64,000 nucleotides of DNA from Dipteronia dyeriana (Eukaryota > Streptophyta > Magnoliopsida > Sapindales > Sapindaceae), in the NCBI GenBank assembly GCA_032871835.1, contig CM065299.1:42296706-42360705 (forward strand), written 5' to 3'. Positions within the stretch are counted from its first letter, which is position 1, and every line of letters begins with the position of its first letter. The notes under the pieces are model-generated. The model was not told the DNA's origin and did not search any database. It saw only the letters and a list, made by a program, of their open reading frames with translations. Shown here one piece after another: positions 12,109-23,951 of this stretch. A program made the translations under genes and the position numbers.

Positions 12109-13209
12109 ATATTTCCTTCTTGGTAGTTGCTAAGTTTTTTTTATTTTTGTTGTTGTAATAATAATAAAAAAAAAATAGCAGTATTTTGTTATGTAAATTC
12201 TTCTGTAATACATTCAAGTTTCTAAGACTCGAAGGTTTGAAGAATTAGGAGTATCCGGAACAAGTTTGGGACCGTACGAGCCGTAACAACGAAAGTGCTT
12301 GCGAAAAGTGCGCAGCCACGTAAGTGTGGCATGGGCTGCGCACGGCAGCCCTTGTGGTAGCCATAGGCTTGTGACATGCGCACGCCCATTGGTAAAGGTA
12401 ATGGGTATGGATGCCCATGGGAGGTAGCCAAGGGAGTCTGAAAGACGAAGGTCACGTAAAGACTTGTTCTCCAAGAAAGAGTTCTTGTATTCCAAGATAA
12501 ATGTAATTTACTTGTTTTTCTAGGATGGACCAAAATAGTAGCTATTTATATTTTTATAAATATTGCAATGTTTGTCATTGTTTGATAACATGTCATATAG
12601 AATAGAAGTGCCACTCATATATCTCTTTTGGTATGAACATGCATTGAATGGTTTAAGTATCTAAATTGGCATCTAGATAACTTGGTAAATCATTCTTTGG
12701 AATTCGATCACACGCCATAAACAATTGAGTGGGAGAAGGTGTTTTGGAACACCTACTGCCTCCAAGTTTATTTGAACTTTATGTTTCGTGAATAACCTCC
12801 TAAGAGGTATTCATGAATGGAATTTAGCAAGAAACTTCCTTACAAGGATAGACTAGACAATTCGCCCAAACGATATCTACTCCCAAAGGAGGGATATTCG
12901 TGATGGATTCTATTGAAGGTCGATAACTTGGTAACACACTCAATGTGAGTTTATTAATATCCTCCCAAGAGTTCTTGTTAATAAAATCACAAGGCTAAAA
13001 ATAAAATGTTGGTTGTTATGTTAACAATTAGGTGGGACCTAGTCCAACTAGTAAATGGTGTGTACTCCCAAAGGAGGCGTAACATTTATGGGTGTTGGAT
13101 CACCGTTGAATTTTTACGATTGAATTATTTCATTTAATTCAAGATAAATATTCAAAAGTGCTATATCATGATTGTTTACTTATATAATTTTTGTTATTAA
13201 AAAGAAATC
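12109..13209 (+). other. C1 untranslated leader
   Basis: This non-coding leader lies between the broken LTR and gag. It is closely similar to the C2 leader at 19379-20498. It holds a GC-richer block (about 12270-12430) with repeated GCAGCC/GGGCTGCG words. Open frames on the minus strand here (12214-12533) are by-products of that block. No gene is seen. Confidence 0.65.
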
Positions 13210-13740
13210 ATGATTCCATCCCTAATCAATATCCTAAAAGATAATACTTTAACTGGTGATAATTATGTCACATGGAAAAGGAAAATTGGGCTACTATTGC
13301 AATCCGAAAAGCATAAGTTCGTTCTGTGCACTCCTAAACCACCTACTCCTACTAATGAATCTACTCTGGAGCAAAGAGATGAGTATAAGCAGTAGGAGTA
13401 TTCTGATGAGATTGCTAAATGTTACATTATGGTCACCATCTCCGACGTGTTACAACACCAACATGAAGGAATGGAGACTGCTGTCGATATTATGATGTCT
13501 TTAGACAAGGATTCATATGGTTGGTAAAGTTGCTACTGTTAAGACCCGTTAGAAGGTTAAGAGATAACAGAAGAAAAAGCAACTGGAGCCTTCTTAGAAG
13601 GATACCAATAAAGTAACCAAGATCAAAGGAAAGTGTTTCTTTTGTGGTGAAAAGGGTCAAAGGAATAGACTGGATTAGAATGAATTCAACTTGCATTTAG
13701 GCAATAGAGAGTTGGTGTCTACTAGTGTAGTGGGAGATAT
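13210..13740 (+). pseudogene. C1 copia gag, internally deleted
   Basis: The frame opens with ATG at 13210 (MIPSLINILKDNTLTGDNYV), a typical copia gag start with the TGDNYxxWK block. After about 60 codons there is a stop. The reading then jumps from the DVLQHQHEGMETA region to a short basic piece and a partial zinc knuckle (GKCFFCGEKG, about 13632) that has lost its His and last Cys. Most of the gag core is missing. The same junction is present in C2, so the deletion predates the duplication. Gag would form the virus-like particle, and this one cannot. Confidence 0.78.
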
Positions 13741-13759
13741 TTGAATCAATTTTGATTCT

Positions 13760-16660
13760 TATGGGCATTTAGATTTAATAAACGTTTATTGTGTACCAAT
13801 ATTTAAGAGGAATTTAATTTCGGTCTCTTGTCTAAATAAATTTGGATATTCGGTTACTTTTAATAAAGGTTTTATTATTAGAAAGAATAACATATTTATT
13901 TGCAAAAGTACATTGGAAAATTGTTTATTTTATTTGTATGGAAATATCTCTCACTTGTTAGACACGAAATCAACGGAACCCAATCATAAAAGAGTAAAAT
14001 TATCAAAAGATGAAACCTACCTGTGGCATTTGCGCCTAGGTCATATTAACTTTAATAGGATTAAAAGATTGGTATGTGACGGACTTCTAAGTGACTTAAA
14101 GGTTGATGATCTACCAACTTGTGAATCTTGTTTGGAAGGTAAAATGACCAAAAGGTCGTTTACGACCAAAGGCGCAAGAGCCATTGAATGTTTAGGATTG
14201 ATACACACTGATGTGTTTGGACCTATGAGCATTCAAGCAAGAGGTGGATATGAGTACTTCATCACTTTCACGGATGATCACTCAAGATTTGGCTATGTGT
14301 ATCTCATGAGACATAAGTCAGATGCTTTTGATATGTTCAAAGCATTTAAAGCTGAAGTAGAAAATTATCTTGAGAAACGCATAAAAATCTTGAGGTTCGA
14401 TCGTGGTAAAGAATATCTATCTGGTGAGTTTCAGCAATATCTTATTGACAATGGAATAATTTCTCAGTTTTCTGCACCAGGAACACCTCAACAAAATGGG
14501 TTAACAGAAACAAGAAATATAACTCTTTTGGATATGGTTAGGTCAATGTTGAGTTATTCAACGCTCCCTAGTTCTTTTTGGGGATATGCTTTACAAACTG
14601 CCATGTATATTCTAAACGATGTACCATCTAAGTCGGTTCCTAAAACATCGCATGAGTTGTGGACTGGGCGAAAGCCTAGTTTACAACACTTAAGGATATT
14701 TGGATGTCCTGCTCACGTGTTAAAAGGAAAGACAAATAAGATGGAGTCTCGTTCAGAAACATGCATATTTGTAGGGTATCCAAAAGGAACAAAATGATAT
14801 TATTTTTATAGTCCTTCAGATCTTAAAGTATTTGTTTCGACAGATGCCAAATTTCTAGAAGAGGACTATATGAATAATTTTGTGCCTAAAAGTAGAATTG
14901 TCCTAAATAAGCTTTTAGGAGATACAATTCCACTGGAGGTTTCGCAACCAAGCCCAATTGTAAGTTCCGTACCAATACAAGATCAACAATCTACCATACC
15001 TTGTCGTAGTGGGAGGGTTATTAGACAACCCGAGAGATACAACGGTCTAGGAGAATCTGTAGAGAATCTTCCGGACGACGATGATCCCTATATGTACAAA
15101 GATGCAATGGAAGATTTTGATAGTCGCCATTGGCAAAAGGCAATGCAATTCGAAATTGAATCTATGTTCAAAAATAAAATCTGGTCCCTTATAGATTTGC
15201 CTAAAGGGATAAAAACCATCGGGTGCAAGTGGGTATACAAGAGGAAAAGAGGAATGGATGGAAAGGTGGAAACCTGTAAAGCTAGATTGGTAGCTAAAGG
15301 TTATACACAGAAGGAAGGTATCGATTATGAAGAAACCTTCTCTCTTTTGGTCATGCTTAAATCCATTAGGATACTCTTATCCATTGTGGCATCTCTAGAC
15401 CTAGAGATTTGGCAAATGGACGTCAAAACAGCTTTCCTTAATGGAAGTCTTGATGAAAGCATCTATATGATGCAACCAGAAGGATTCATTGAAAAGGGCC
15501 AAGAGTAAAGGGTATGCAAGTTGCAAAGATCCATATATGGATTGAAGCAAGCATCCAGATCCTGGAACATAAGGTTCGATCAAGCTGTAAAAGGTTTTCG
15601 ATTTATTCAAAACCTTGATGAACCTTGTGTATAGAAAAGGATTAATGGTGACAAGTTTGTTTTTCTAATTCTTTACGTTGATGATATACTACTCATCGGA
15701 AATGATGTAGGTGTATTGACATCAAGAAAAGAATGGTTAGCAAAATAATTTGATATGAAGGACTTAAGAGAAGCAAGTTATATTCTTGGTATCCAAGTCA
15801 TAAGGGATAGAAAGAATAGAATGATTGCATTATCCCAAGCTTCATACATAGATAAAAACTTGTCTAGGTTTTTCGTGCAAAATTCCAAGAAAGGTATGTT
15901 ACCTTTCAGGCATGGAATCAAACTTTCTAAGGAACAAGTTCCTAAGAATGAGCATGAAGAGCAATTCATGAGTAGGGTTCCATATGCATCGGTAGTTGGA
16001 AGTCTCATGTATGCAATGTTCTGCACTAGACCAGATATTTGTTTTGCTGTTGGCATAATTAGCAGGTTTCAATCGAAACCTGGTCCTGATCAATGGACGG
16101 CAGTCAAACATATTTTCAAAAATCTAAGGAGAACGAGAGATTATATGCTTGTATACTTTGGAGGGGATTTAATTCCCATTGGGTATACAGATTCTGATTT
16201 TCAGTTAGATTCTGACTCCAAGAGATCGATATCAGGATCTGTGTTTACCATTGGAGGAGGGGCAAGCATATGGAGGAGTATCAAGCAATCTTGTATTGTT
16301 GATTCCACCATGGAAGCCTAGTATGTTGCCGCATACGAGGCTGTTAAAGAGGCTGTCTGGCTCCGCTAATTTTTGATTGACTTGGAAGTGGTTCCTGATG
16401 CGAATAAGCAGAGAACTATCTATTGTGACAATAGTGGAGCAGTGGCTAATTCGAGAGAACCAAGAAGTCATAAGAGAGGGAAACACATTGAAAGAAAGTA
16501 TCACCTTCTAAGGGAAATTATGCATAGGGGTGACGTGATGATTACCAAGATCGCGTCAGCAGAAAATCTAGCGGATTCTTTTACAAAGGCTCTTCCTCAA
16601 AAGAGTTTTGATGGGCATCTAGAGAACATGGGGATGAGAGATATGACACATTTGTTGTAG
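13760..16660 (+). pseudogene. C1 copia pol (integrase, RT, RNase H), stop-interrupted
   Basis: One frame runs from about 13770 to 16660. Integrase: HHCC finger with HLRLGHIN and LPTCESC at about 14020-14130, then the catalytic core with [16 protein letters not shown] and the [11 protein letters not shown] block. RT: the LVAKGYTQKEGIDYEETF block (15288-15340), QMDVKTAFLNGS, and an intact YVDDILLIGND at about 15675-15710. RNase H: GYTDSDFQ, STMEA and YCDNSGA (16180-16440). Stops occur at about 14795, 15506, 15632, 15747, 16319 and 16366. No frameshift was seen, so decay is by point mutation. Domain order (IN before RT) is diagnostic for Ty1/copia. Confidence 0.88.
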
Positions 16661-16674
16661 AGCAATTGGGAGAT
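16661..16674 (+). other. Polypurine tract of C1
   Basis: The bases just before the LTR (AGCAATTGGGAGAT) are a purine-rich stretch where plus-strand DNA synthesis would start. C2 has the equivalent AAAGTGGAAGAT at 23940-23951. It is a short and partly degraded match to the usual copia AAGTGGGAGAT. Confidence 0.6.
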
Positions 16675-19132
16675 TGATAGGATTATGCTCGATAGTAAGA
16701 GTGTAATAGTGTAATTAACAATCTTTTTCATATGAATAAAGTGATTTATAGTTTAACAAATCTTATAGCATTTATAGTTTCATTATTATAATTGTCAGAA
16801 GTAAATAATCATAAGGTCAAAAGACTATGAGAAAAGAAGAATTGTTCATACATCTAGATATGTATGAGGTAGACACAATTCTTTAGTTAGTCTTGAATAA
16901 TATTCACAACTTAAGATAGAAGGTTGGGCTTCTTTATCTTGTTAAAGTTGTAGATTCTTTTGCTAGCATTTGAGTGGGATCAAATGTGTTATGATGAGTC
17001 TAAATTCATCAAAGTGTGGTGTCTTTGGACAAAAGAATCTAGTGCACTGGGTGCATTGAATAGGATCAAAACGAAATACTTTATTTAGAACAGTCAATGG
17101 ATAAAAGTTTTCATTTGAAGACAATCGGAGAGTCTATCTTAATCCTGAGATAAATGATGGACTTATGGTTGCAAATGTTATCATTTGAGCTATCAATGAG
17201 TACGATTATATAGCATAGTCTATCCTCGATAGTTTGGTGGTATTCTTTTGTTAATCGATAGAGGACTTCATTTATAGATATGGACATCGTGGCTCCATTA
17301 ATTGAATGAGAGTATAATACCATCATATGGATGTTTTGAGGTATTGGATATTAAATAGTATCTATTGAAACATGGCTTCTGTACAAATCAAAATATCCAA
17401 GTTCAAAATGTGGTCATATGAGTAAATATGGTAACTTTGAGAGCTATAGGCGGTCTATGAGCTCTTGGCGATTACTGGTATTCTTTACGAGGATACACTT
17501 TCTCCAATAAGGTTGTCTAGGGTACGAATGAGTAACATCAACTTATTTTCTCTTTATTTAAGAGTTCAATTTTAGTTTTTTAGTGGAATGAACTAAAATT
17601 AAATAGATTGGACCTAACTGAATCATTTGTTGATTGTGATTGGGTTGTGTCTATTATAGCTTAAATTTAGATAGCCCGCTAAGATCCCCAATCCACACAA
17701 AGTTGCATGGATTACTTAATATATTCTACCGGACCAATAGGAGTCCATCTAGAATTGTAATAACGCATGTGAACTTGTTTCTTTTTGTAAGAATAGGTCT
17801 AGTTCACTTGTGGACTTTTTATAAAGGTCCAATGGATTTAATAAAATGAGAAAAATAATATATGGCCTTTATACTAGGTATGGGAGGCAAAGGCTATGGT
17901 GAATAGCTTTAATATATTATTTTTATTTTATTATTATTTAATTAAATGGAAATTAATTAATTTGTTTATTAATTAATTATTTAATTAAAAGTCAAAATCT
18001 TTTCCTATTAGGAGATGGTCTCCTAAAACTATACTATTGTTGGTAGTATAGTTAATGTTAAAGACTATATTTGATAAGTAGATAAATAAAAGGAGTTATT
18101 TATCTAATCAAATTAGGAAGTCTTTAATATGGTTACAAACACACTATTGAGTAGGATTAGGAGTCTTGGTGTAGGAAAGAATTCTTTTTGGAAAAGGATT
18201 ATTGGTCACCAAGTAAAACTACTTAGTGGTAGAATTCTTATTAGAAAAGGATTCATAAGCACCAAGTTAATCTACCTAAGGATATGATTCTTGTCCATCA
18301 AATAATATTTCTTAGGAAAGATTAAACACTCCTAATCTACTTCAAACAAGGGAAAGTCGGCCAACACAATATATAGTTAAAGGAGTAGTTAGTTTTCTTC
18401 TAAGATAAGAATTCTAACTACCAAATAAATCTACCAAAGGAAAGGATTCTTGCCAACCAAGTGAATCCTTCTTAGGAAAGGATTTATGAACCTATACATA
18501 TGTGGACGATGAATTCGGCCAGTCCTAAGGCATTAGAGAGGAATTTCGGCCAAGCCATATTTTTCTTTGTGAAGAATTCGGCTATCTTAGAATTTTGAGG
18601 GAGAAAAATCTGATTTTACTCTAGATAAAATTCAATCTTCTCTAAGCAATAGTGTGTGAATTCGGCCAAGTAGAGAAAAAGGGGAACGTTTTTGTACTCA
18701 ATAGTATACTAATATACTTTACATCAAAAGGGTTTTGTGTACAACATCGAATCAAGGTTCACGCGAGTTACAATCAAATTGATTGATAATTCACAAGTGA
18801 CCGGACGTTCTTGGATATTTTCTCTTGGAGGATATTTGTAACTAACAAAGAAAAGATATTTGCTTTGTCTCCATCCTCAGGAATACAATTTAAAGAAAGG
18901 GATCCCACACTCTTAGGTGATTCACGTTCGTGATTGGATTGGAAGATCTTGTGGATTTGATTCAGTGCTTGTTCAATCGTCATGCGAAAAAGGTACGATA
19001 CTTTAATATACATCAATTAATCTAGGGTTAAGGTTCTCGTTGCATAAAAGGGAAACGTTTTATTTATACGCAAACCCTAATTTCATTTTTTCTCATGCTT
19101 CCGTTGCGTTTCTAAACCGTTTTTTCCCTGCA
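16675..19132 (+). repeat. Middle LTR of the copia array, shared by C1 and C2
   Basis: Full-length LTR (2458 bp), TGATAGGATTATGCTCGATA to TTTTTCCCTGCA. It follows the C1 pol end and polypurine tract and precedes the C2 primer site, so it serves both elements. It is very close to the solo LTR at 26722-29201. Several short ORFs inside (17640-17849, 18774-19016) recur in the other copies and are not genes. Confidence 0.9.
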
Positions 19133-19134
19133 AT

Positions 19135-19146
19135 TGGTATCAGAGC
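19135..19146 (+). other. Primer binding site of C2
   Basis: TGGTATCAGAGC begins two bases after the LTR end. This is the classic copia primer site for initiator tRNA-Met. C1 has lost its own copy with the deletion at 12108. Confidence 0.88.
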
Positions 19147-20498
19147 CTGGTTGTACCCTTGATTAATTGATGTATGTGTTCGTGAATCTTTTTCTTTTAT
19201 TGTATGTATGCATGTTTTAGAAAGAGATGGCACTCTAGGTATTAGCATATATATTTACATTGGAATGTATGGATATATGTATGTTTTATATGTGGATTGT
19301 TATTGCTCAATTTTGGTCCTAGAATTTCATGTAATTTTGTTTTGGGATTGTAACAAGAAGGGTGGTCTATTATCGCCATAATTTCCTTCTTGGTAGTTGC
19401 TAAGTTTTTTTTTATTTTGTTGTTGTAATAAAAAAAAACTGCAGTATTTTGTTATGTAAATTCTTCTGTAATACATTCAAGTTTCGAAGACTCGAAGGTT
19501 TAAATAATTAGAAGTAACCGGGACAAGTTTGGGACCGTGCGAGCCGTAACAACGAACGTGCGTGCGAAGAGCACGCAGCCATGTTTGTTGTGGCATGGGC
19601 TGTGCACGGCAGCCCTTGTTGTAGCCATGGGCTGCACATGGCAGCCATTTATGGGCCTGTGACATGCGCACGACCATGGGTAAGGGCAAGGGGTACGCAC
19701 GCCCATGGGAGGTAGATGAGAGAGTCTAAAAGACGAAGGTCACGTGAAGACTTGTTCGCCAAGAAAGAGTTCTTGTATTCCAAGATAAATGTAATTTACT
19801 TGTTTTTCTAGGATGGACCAAAATTGTAGCTATTTATATTTTTTGTAAATATTGCAATGTTTTTCATTGTTTGATAACATGTCATATAGAATAGGAGTGC
19901 CACTCATATATCTCTTTTGGTATGAACATGCATTGAATGGTTTAAGTATCTAAATTGGCATCTAGATAACTTGGTAAATCATTCTTTGGAATTCGATCAC
20001 ACGCCTCAAACAATTGTGTAGGAGAAGGTGTTTTGGAACACCTACGGCCTCCAAGTTTAGTTGAGCTTTATGTTTCATGAATAACCTCCCAAGAGGTATT
20101 CATGAATGGAATTTAGCAAGATACTTCCTTACAAGGATAGACTAGACAATTAGCCCAAACGATATCTACTCCCAAAGGAGGGATATTCACAAGGGATTAT
20201 ATTGAAGGTCGATAACTTGGTAACAGACTCAATGTGAGTTTATTAATATCCTCCCAAGAGTTCTTCTTAATAAAATCACAAGGCTAAAAATAAAACGTTG
20301 GTTGTTATGTTAGCAATTAGGTGGGACCTAGTCCAACTAGTAAATATTGCGAACTCACAAAGGAGGAGTGACATGTATGGGTGTTGGATCACCGTTGAAT
20401 TTTTACGATTGAATTATTTTATTTAATTCAAGATAAATATTCAAAAGTGCTTTATCATGATTATTTACTTAAATAATTTTTTTTATTAAAAAGAAATC
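19147..20498 (+). other. C2 untranslated leader
   Basis: Leader between the primer site and the former gag start. From 19379 it parallels the C1 leader. The GC-rich block at about 19560-19690 contains an extra internal duplication of a GCCATGGGCTG(T/C)(A/G)CA-type unit relative to C1. No coding sequence is supported. Confidence 0.65.
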
Positions 20499-21030
20499 AT
20501 AATCCCATCCCTAATCAATATCCTAAAAAGATAATACTTTAAACTAATGATAATTATGTCACTTGAAAAAGGAATATTGAGTTGTTGTTGCAAATTGAAA
20601 AGTGTAAGTTCATTCTGTATATTCCTTAACAACCAAAACTAATGAATCTACTCAGGAGCAAAGAGATGAGTATCAGTAGTGGAAGTCTTTAGAAAAGATG
20701 GCTAAATGTACGTTACATTATGGCCATCATCTCCAACGTGTTGCAACAGCAACATGAAGGAGTGGGGACTGCTACCGATATTTTGATGTCTCTAGACAAG
20801 GATTCATATGGTTGGTAAAGTTGCTACTATTAAGACCCGTTAGAAGGTCAAGAGAAAACAGAAGAAAAAACAACTTGAGCCTTCTTAGAAGGAGACCAAG
20901 AAAGTAACCAAGATAGAAGGAAAGTGTTTCTTTTGTGGTGAAAAGGGTCAAAGGAATATACTGGATAAGAATGAATTCAACTTGCATTTAGGCAATGGAA
21001 CGTTGGTGTCTACTAGTGTAGTGGGAGATA
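20499..21030 (+). pseudogene. C2 copia gag, start codon lost and deleted
   Basis: This is the counterpart of the C1 gag. The ATG seen in C1 is ATA here (20499-20501) and the frame breaks repeatedly. The internal deletion is the same as in C1 (from the KDSYGW region to a short basic tail), followed by a partial zinc knuckle (GKCFFCGEKG, about 20921). A further deletion relative to C1 lies near 21045. Confidence 0.72.
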
Positions 21031-21039
21031 TTAGAATCA

Positions 21040-23937
21040 ATTATGATTAAACGTTGGTGTCTAACGTTTATTATGTACCACAATACAAAAGGAATTTAAT
21101 TTCAGTCTCTTGTCTAAATAAATTTGGATATTCGGTTACTTTTAATAAAGGTTTTATTATTAGTAAGAATGACAAAATTATTTGCAAAGGTACATTGGAA
21201 AACGGTTTATTCTATTTGTATGGAAATATCTCTCACTTGTTAGACACAGAATCAACGGAACCCAATCATAAAAGAGTAAAATTATCAAAAGATGAAACCT
21301 ACCTATGGCATTTGCGCCTAGGTCATATAAACCTTAATAGGATTAAAAGATTGGTATGTGATTCACCTCTAAGAGACTTAAAGGTTGATGATCTACCAAC
21401 TTATGAATCTTGTTTGGAAGGTAAAATGACCAAAAGGTCGTTTACGACCAAAGGCGCAAGAGCCATTGAATGTTTAGGATTGATACACACTGATGTGTTT
21501 GGACCTATGAGCATTCAAGCAAGAGGTGGATATGAGTACTTCATCATTTTCACGGATGATCACTCAAGATTTGGCTATGTGTATCTCATGAGACATAAGT
21601 CAGATGCTTTTGATATGTTCAAAGCATTTAAAGCTGAAGTAGAAAATTATCTTGAGAAACGCATAAAAATCTTGAGGTTCGATCGTGGTAAAGAATATCT
21701 ATCTGGTGAGTTTCAGCAATATCTTATTGATAATGGAATAATTTCTCAGTTTTCTACACCAGGAACACCTCAACAAAATGGGTGAACAGAAACGAGAAAT
21801 ATAACTCTTTTGGATATGGTTAGGTCAATGTTGAGTTATTCAACATTCCCTAGTTCTTTTTGGGGATATGCTTTACAAACTGCCATGTATATTCTAAACG
21901 ATGTACCATCTAAGTCGGTTCCTAAAACACCGCATGAGTTATGGACTGGGCGAAAGCCTAGTTTACAACACTTAAGGATATTTGGATGTCCTGCTCACGT
22001 GTTAAAAGGAAAGACAGAAGATGGAGTCCTGTTCAGAAACATGCATATTTGTAGGGTATCCAAATGGAACAAAAGGATATTATTTTTATAGTCCTTCAAG
22101 TGTTAAAGTATTTGTTTCGACAAATGCTAAATATCTAGAAGTGGACTATATGAATAATTTTGTGCCTAAAAGTAGAATTATCCCAAATGAGCTTTTAGGA
22201 GATACAATTCCACAAGAGGTTTTGCAACCAAGCCCAATTGTAAATTCCGTACCAATACAAGATCAACAATCCACCATACCTCGTCGTAGTGGGAGGGTTG
22301 TTAGATAACCTGAAAGATACATCGGTCTAGAAGAATCTATAGAGAATCTTCCAGACGATGATGATCCCTTTATGTACAAGGAAGCAATAAAAGATGTTGA
22401 TTGTCGCCATTGGCAAAAGACAATGCAATCCGAAGTTGAATCTATGTTCAAAAATAAAGTCTAGTCTCTTGTAGACTTGCCTAAATGGATAAAACCCATC
22501 GGGTGCAAGTGGGTATACAAGAGAAAAAGAGGAATGGATGGAAATGTGGAAACCTATAAAGCTAGATTGGTAGCTAAAGGTTATACATAGAAGGAAGGTA
22601 TCGATTATGAAGAAACCTTATCTCATGTGGCCATGCTTAAATCCATTAGGATACTTTTATCCATTGCGGCATCTCTAGACCTAGAGATTTGGAAAATGAA
22701 CGTCAAGACAGCTTTCCTTAATGGAAGTCTTGACGAAAGCATCTATATGATGCAACCAGAAGGATTCATTGAAAAGGGCCAAGAGAAAAGGGTATACAAG
22801 TTGCAAGGATCCATATATGGATTGAAGCAAGCATCCAGATCCTGGAACATAAGGTTTGATCAAGCCGTTAAAGGTTTTGGATTTATTCAAAACCTTGATG
22901 AACCTTGTGTATACAAAAGGATTAAAGGTGACAAGTTGGTTTTCCTTGTTCTCTACGTTGATATACTACTCATCGGAAACGATGTAGGTGTATTGACATC
23001 AATAAAAGAATGGTTAGCAAAACAATTTGATATGAAGGACTTAGGAGAAGCAAGTTATATTCTTGGTATCCAAGTCATAAGGGATAGAAAGAATAGAACG
23101 ATTGCATTATCCCAAGCTTCATACATAGATAAAATCTTGTCTAGGTTTTCCATGCAAGATTCCAAGAAATGTATGTTACCTTTAAGGCATGGAATCAAAC
23201 TTTCAAAGGAACAAGTTCCTAAGAATGAGCATGAAAAGCAATTCAAGAGAAGGATTATGTATGCTTCGGCAGTTGGAAGTCTCATGTATGCAATGCTCTG
23301 CACTAGACCAAATACTTGTTTTACAGTGGGCATAGTTAGCAAGTTTCAATCGAAGCCTGGACCTGATCACTGGATGGCAGTCAAGCATATTTTCAGGTAT
23401 TTTAGGAGAACAAGAGATTATATGCTTGTATACTCTTGAGGGGATTTAATTCCCGTTGGGTATACAGATTCCAATTTTCAGTCAGATTCTGACTCCAGGA
23501 GATCAACATCAGGATCTATGTTTATTATTGTATGAGGGGCAGTCATATGGAGGACTATCAAGCAATCTTGTATTGCTGATTCCACCATGGAAGCCAAGTA
23601 TGTTGCCTCATGCAAGGCTGCTAAAGCGGATGTCTGGCTCCGCCAATTCTTGATTGACTTGGAAGTGGTTCCTGATGCGAATAAGCAGATCACTATCTAT
23701 TGTGACAATAGTGGAGCAGTGGCCAATTCGAGAGAACCAAGAAGTCATAAAAGAGGGAAACATCTTGAAATAAATTATCACCTTCTAAGGGAAATTGTGC
23801 ATAGGGGTGACGTGACGATTACCAAGATTACGTCAGCGAAAAATCTAGCGGATCCCTTTACAAAGGCTCTTCCTCAAAAGAGTTTTGATGGGCATCTAGA
23901 GAACATGGGGATGAGAGATATGACACATTTGCTATAG
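21040..23937 (+). pseudogene. C2 copia pol, damaged at the RT active site
   Basis: Same domain order as C1. Integrase finger and core at about 21290-21800, with a stop at 21783 just after PGTPQQNG. A two-base deletion near 22012 shifts the frame. RT at about 22500-23050, RNase H at about 23450-23740. Other stops lie near 22306, 22462, 22588, 23438 and 23533. The catalytic block reads YVDILLIGND instead of YVDDILLIGND: a three-base loss has removed one of the two catalytic aspartates (about 22963). The C-terminal RNase H frame (23587-23937) is open. Clearly inactive. Confidence 0.87.
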
Positions 23938-23951
23938 AGAAAGTGGAAGAT

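Noticed and set aside
12214..12533. Two minus-strand ORFs in the C1 leader
   Set aside because: They arise from the GC-rich repeat block and are not preserved as the same frames in the C2 leader.
16675..19132. Several 60-80 codon ORFs, some recurring at 24568, 27353 and 28840
   Set aside because: Recurrence is explained by LTR copies; the frames are short, lack motifs and vary in length between copies.
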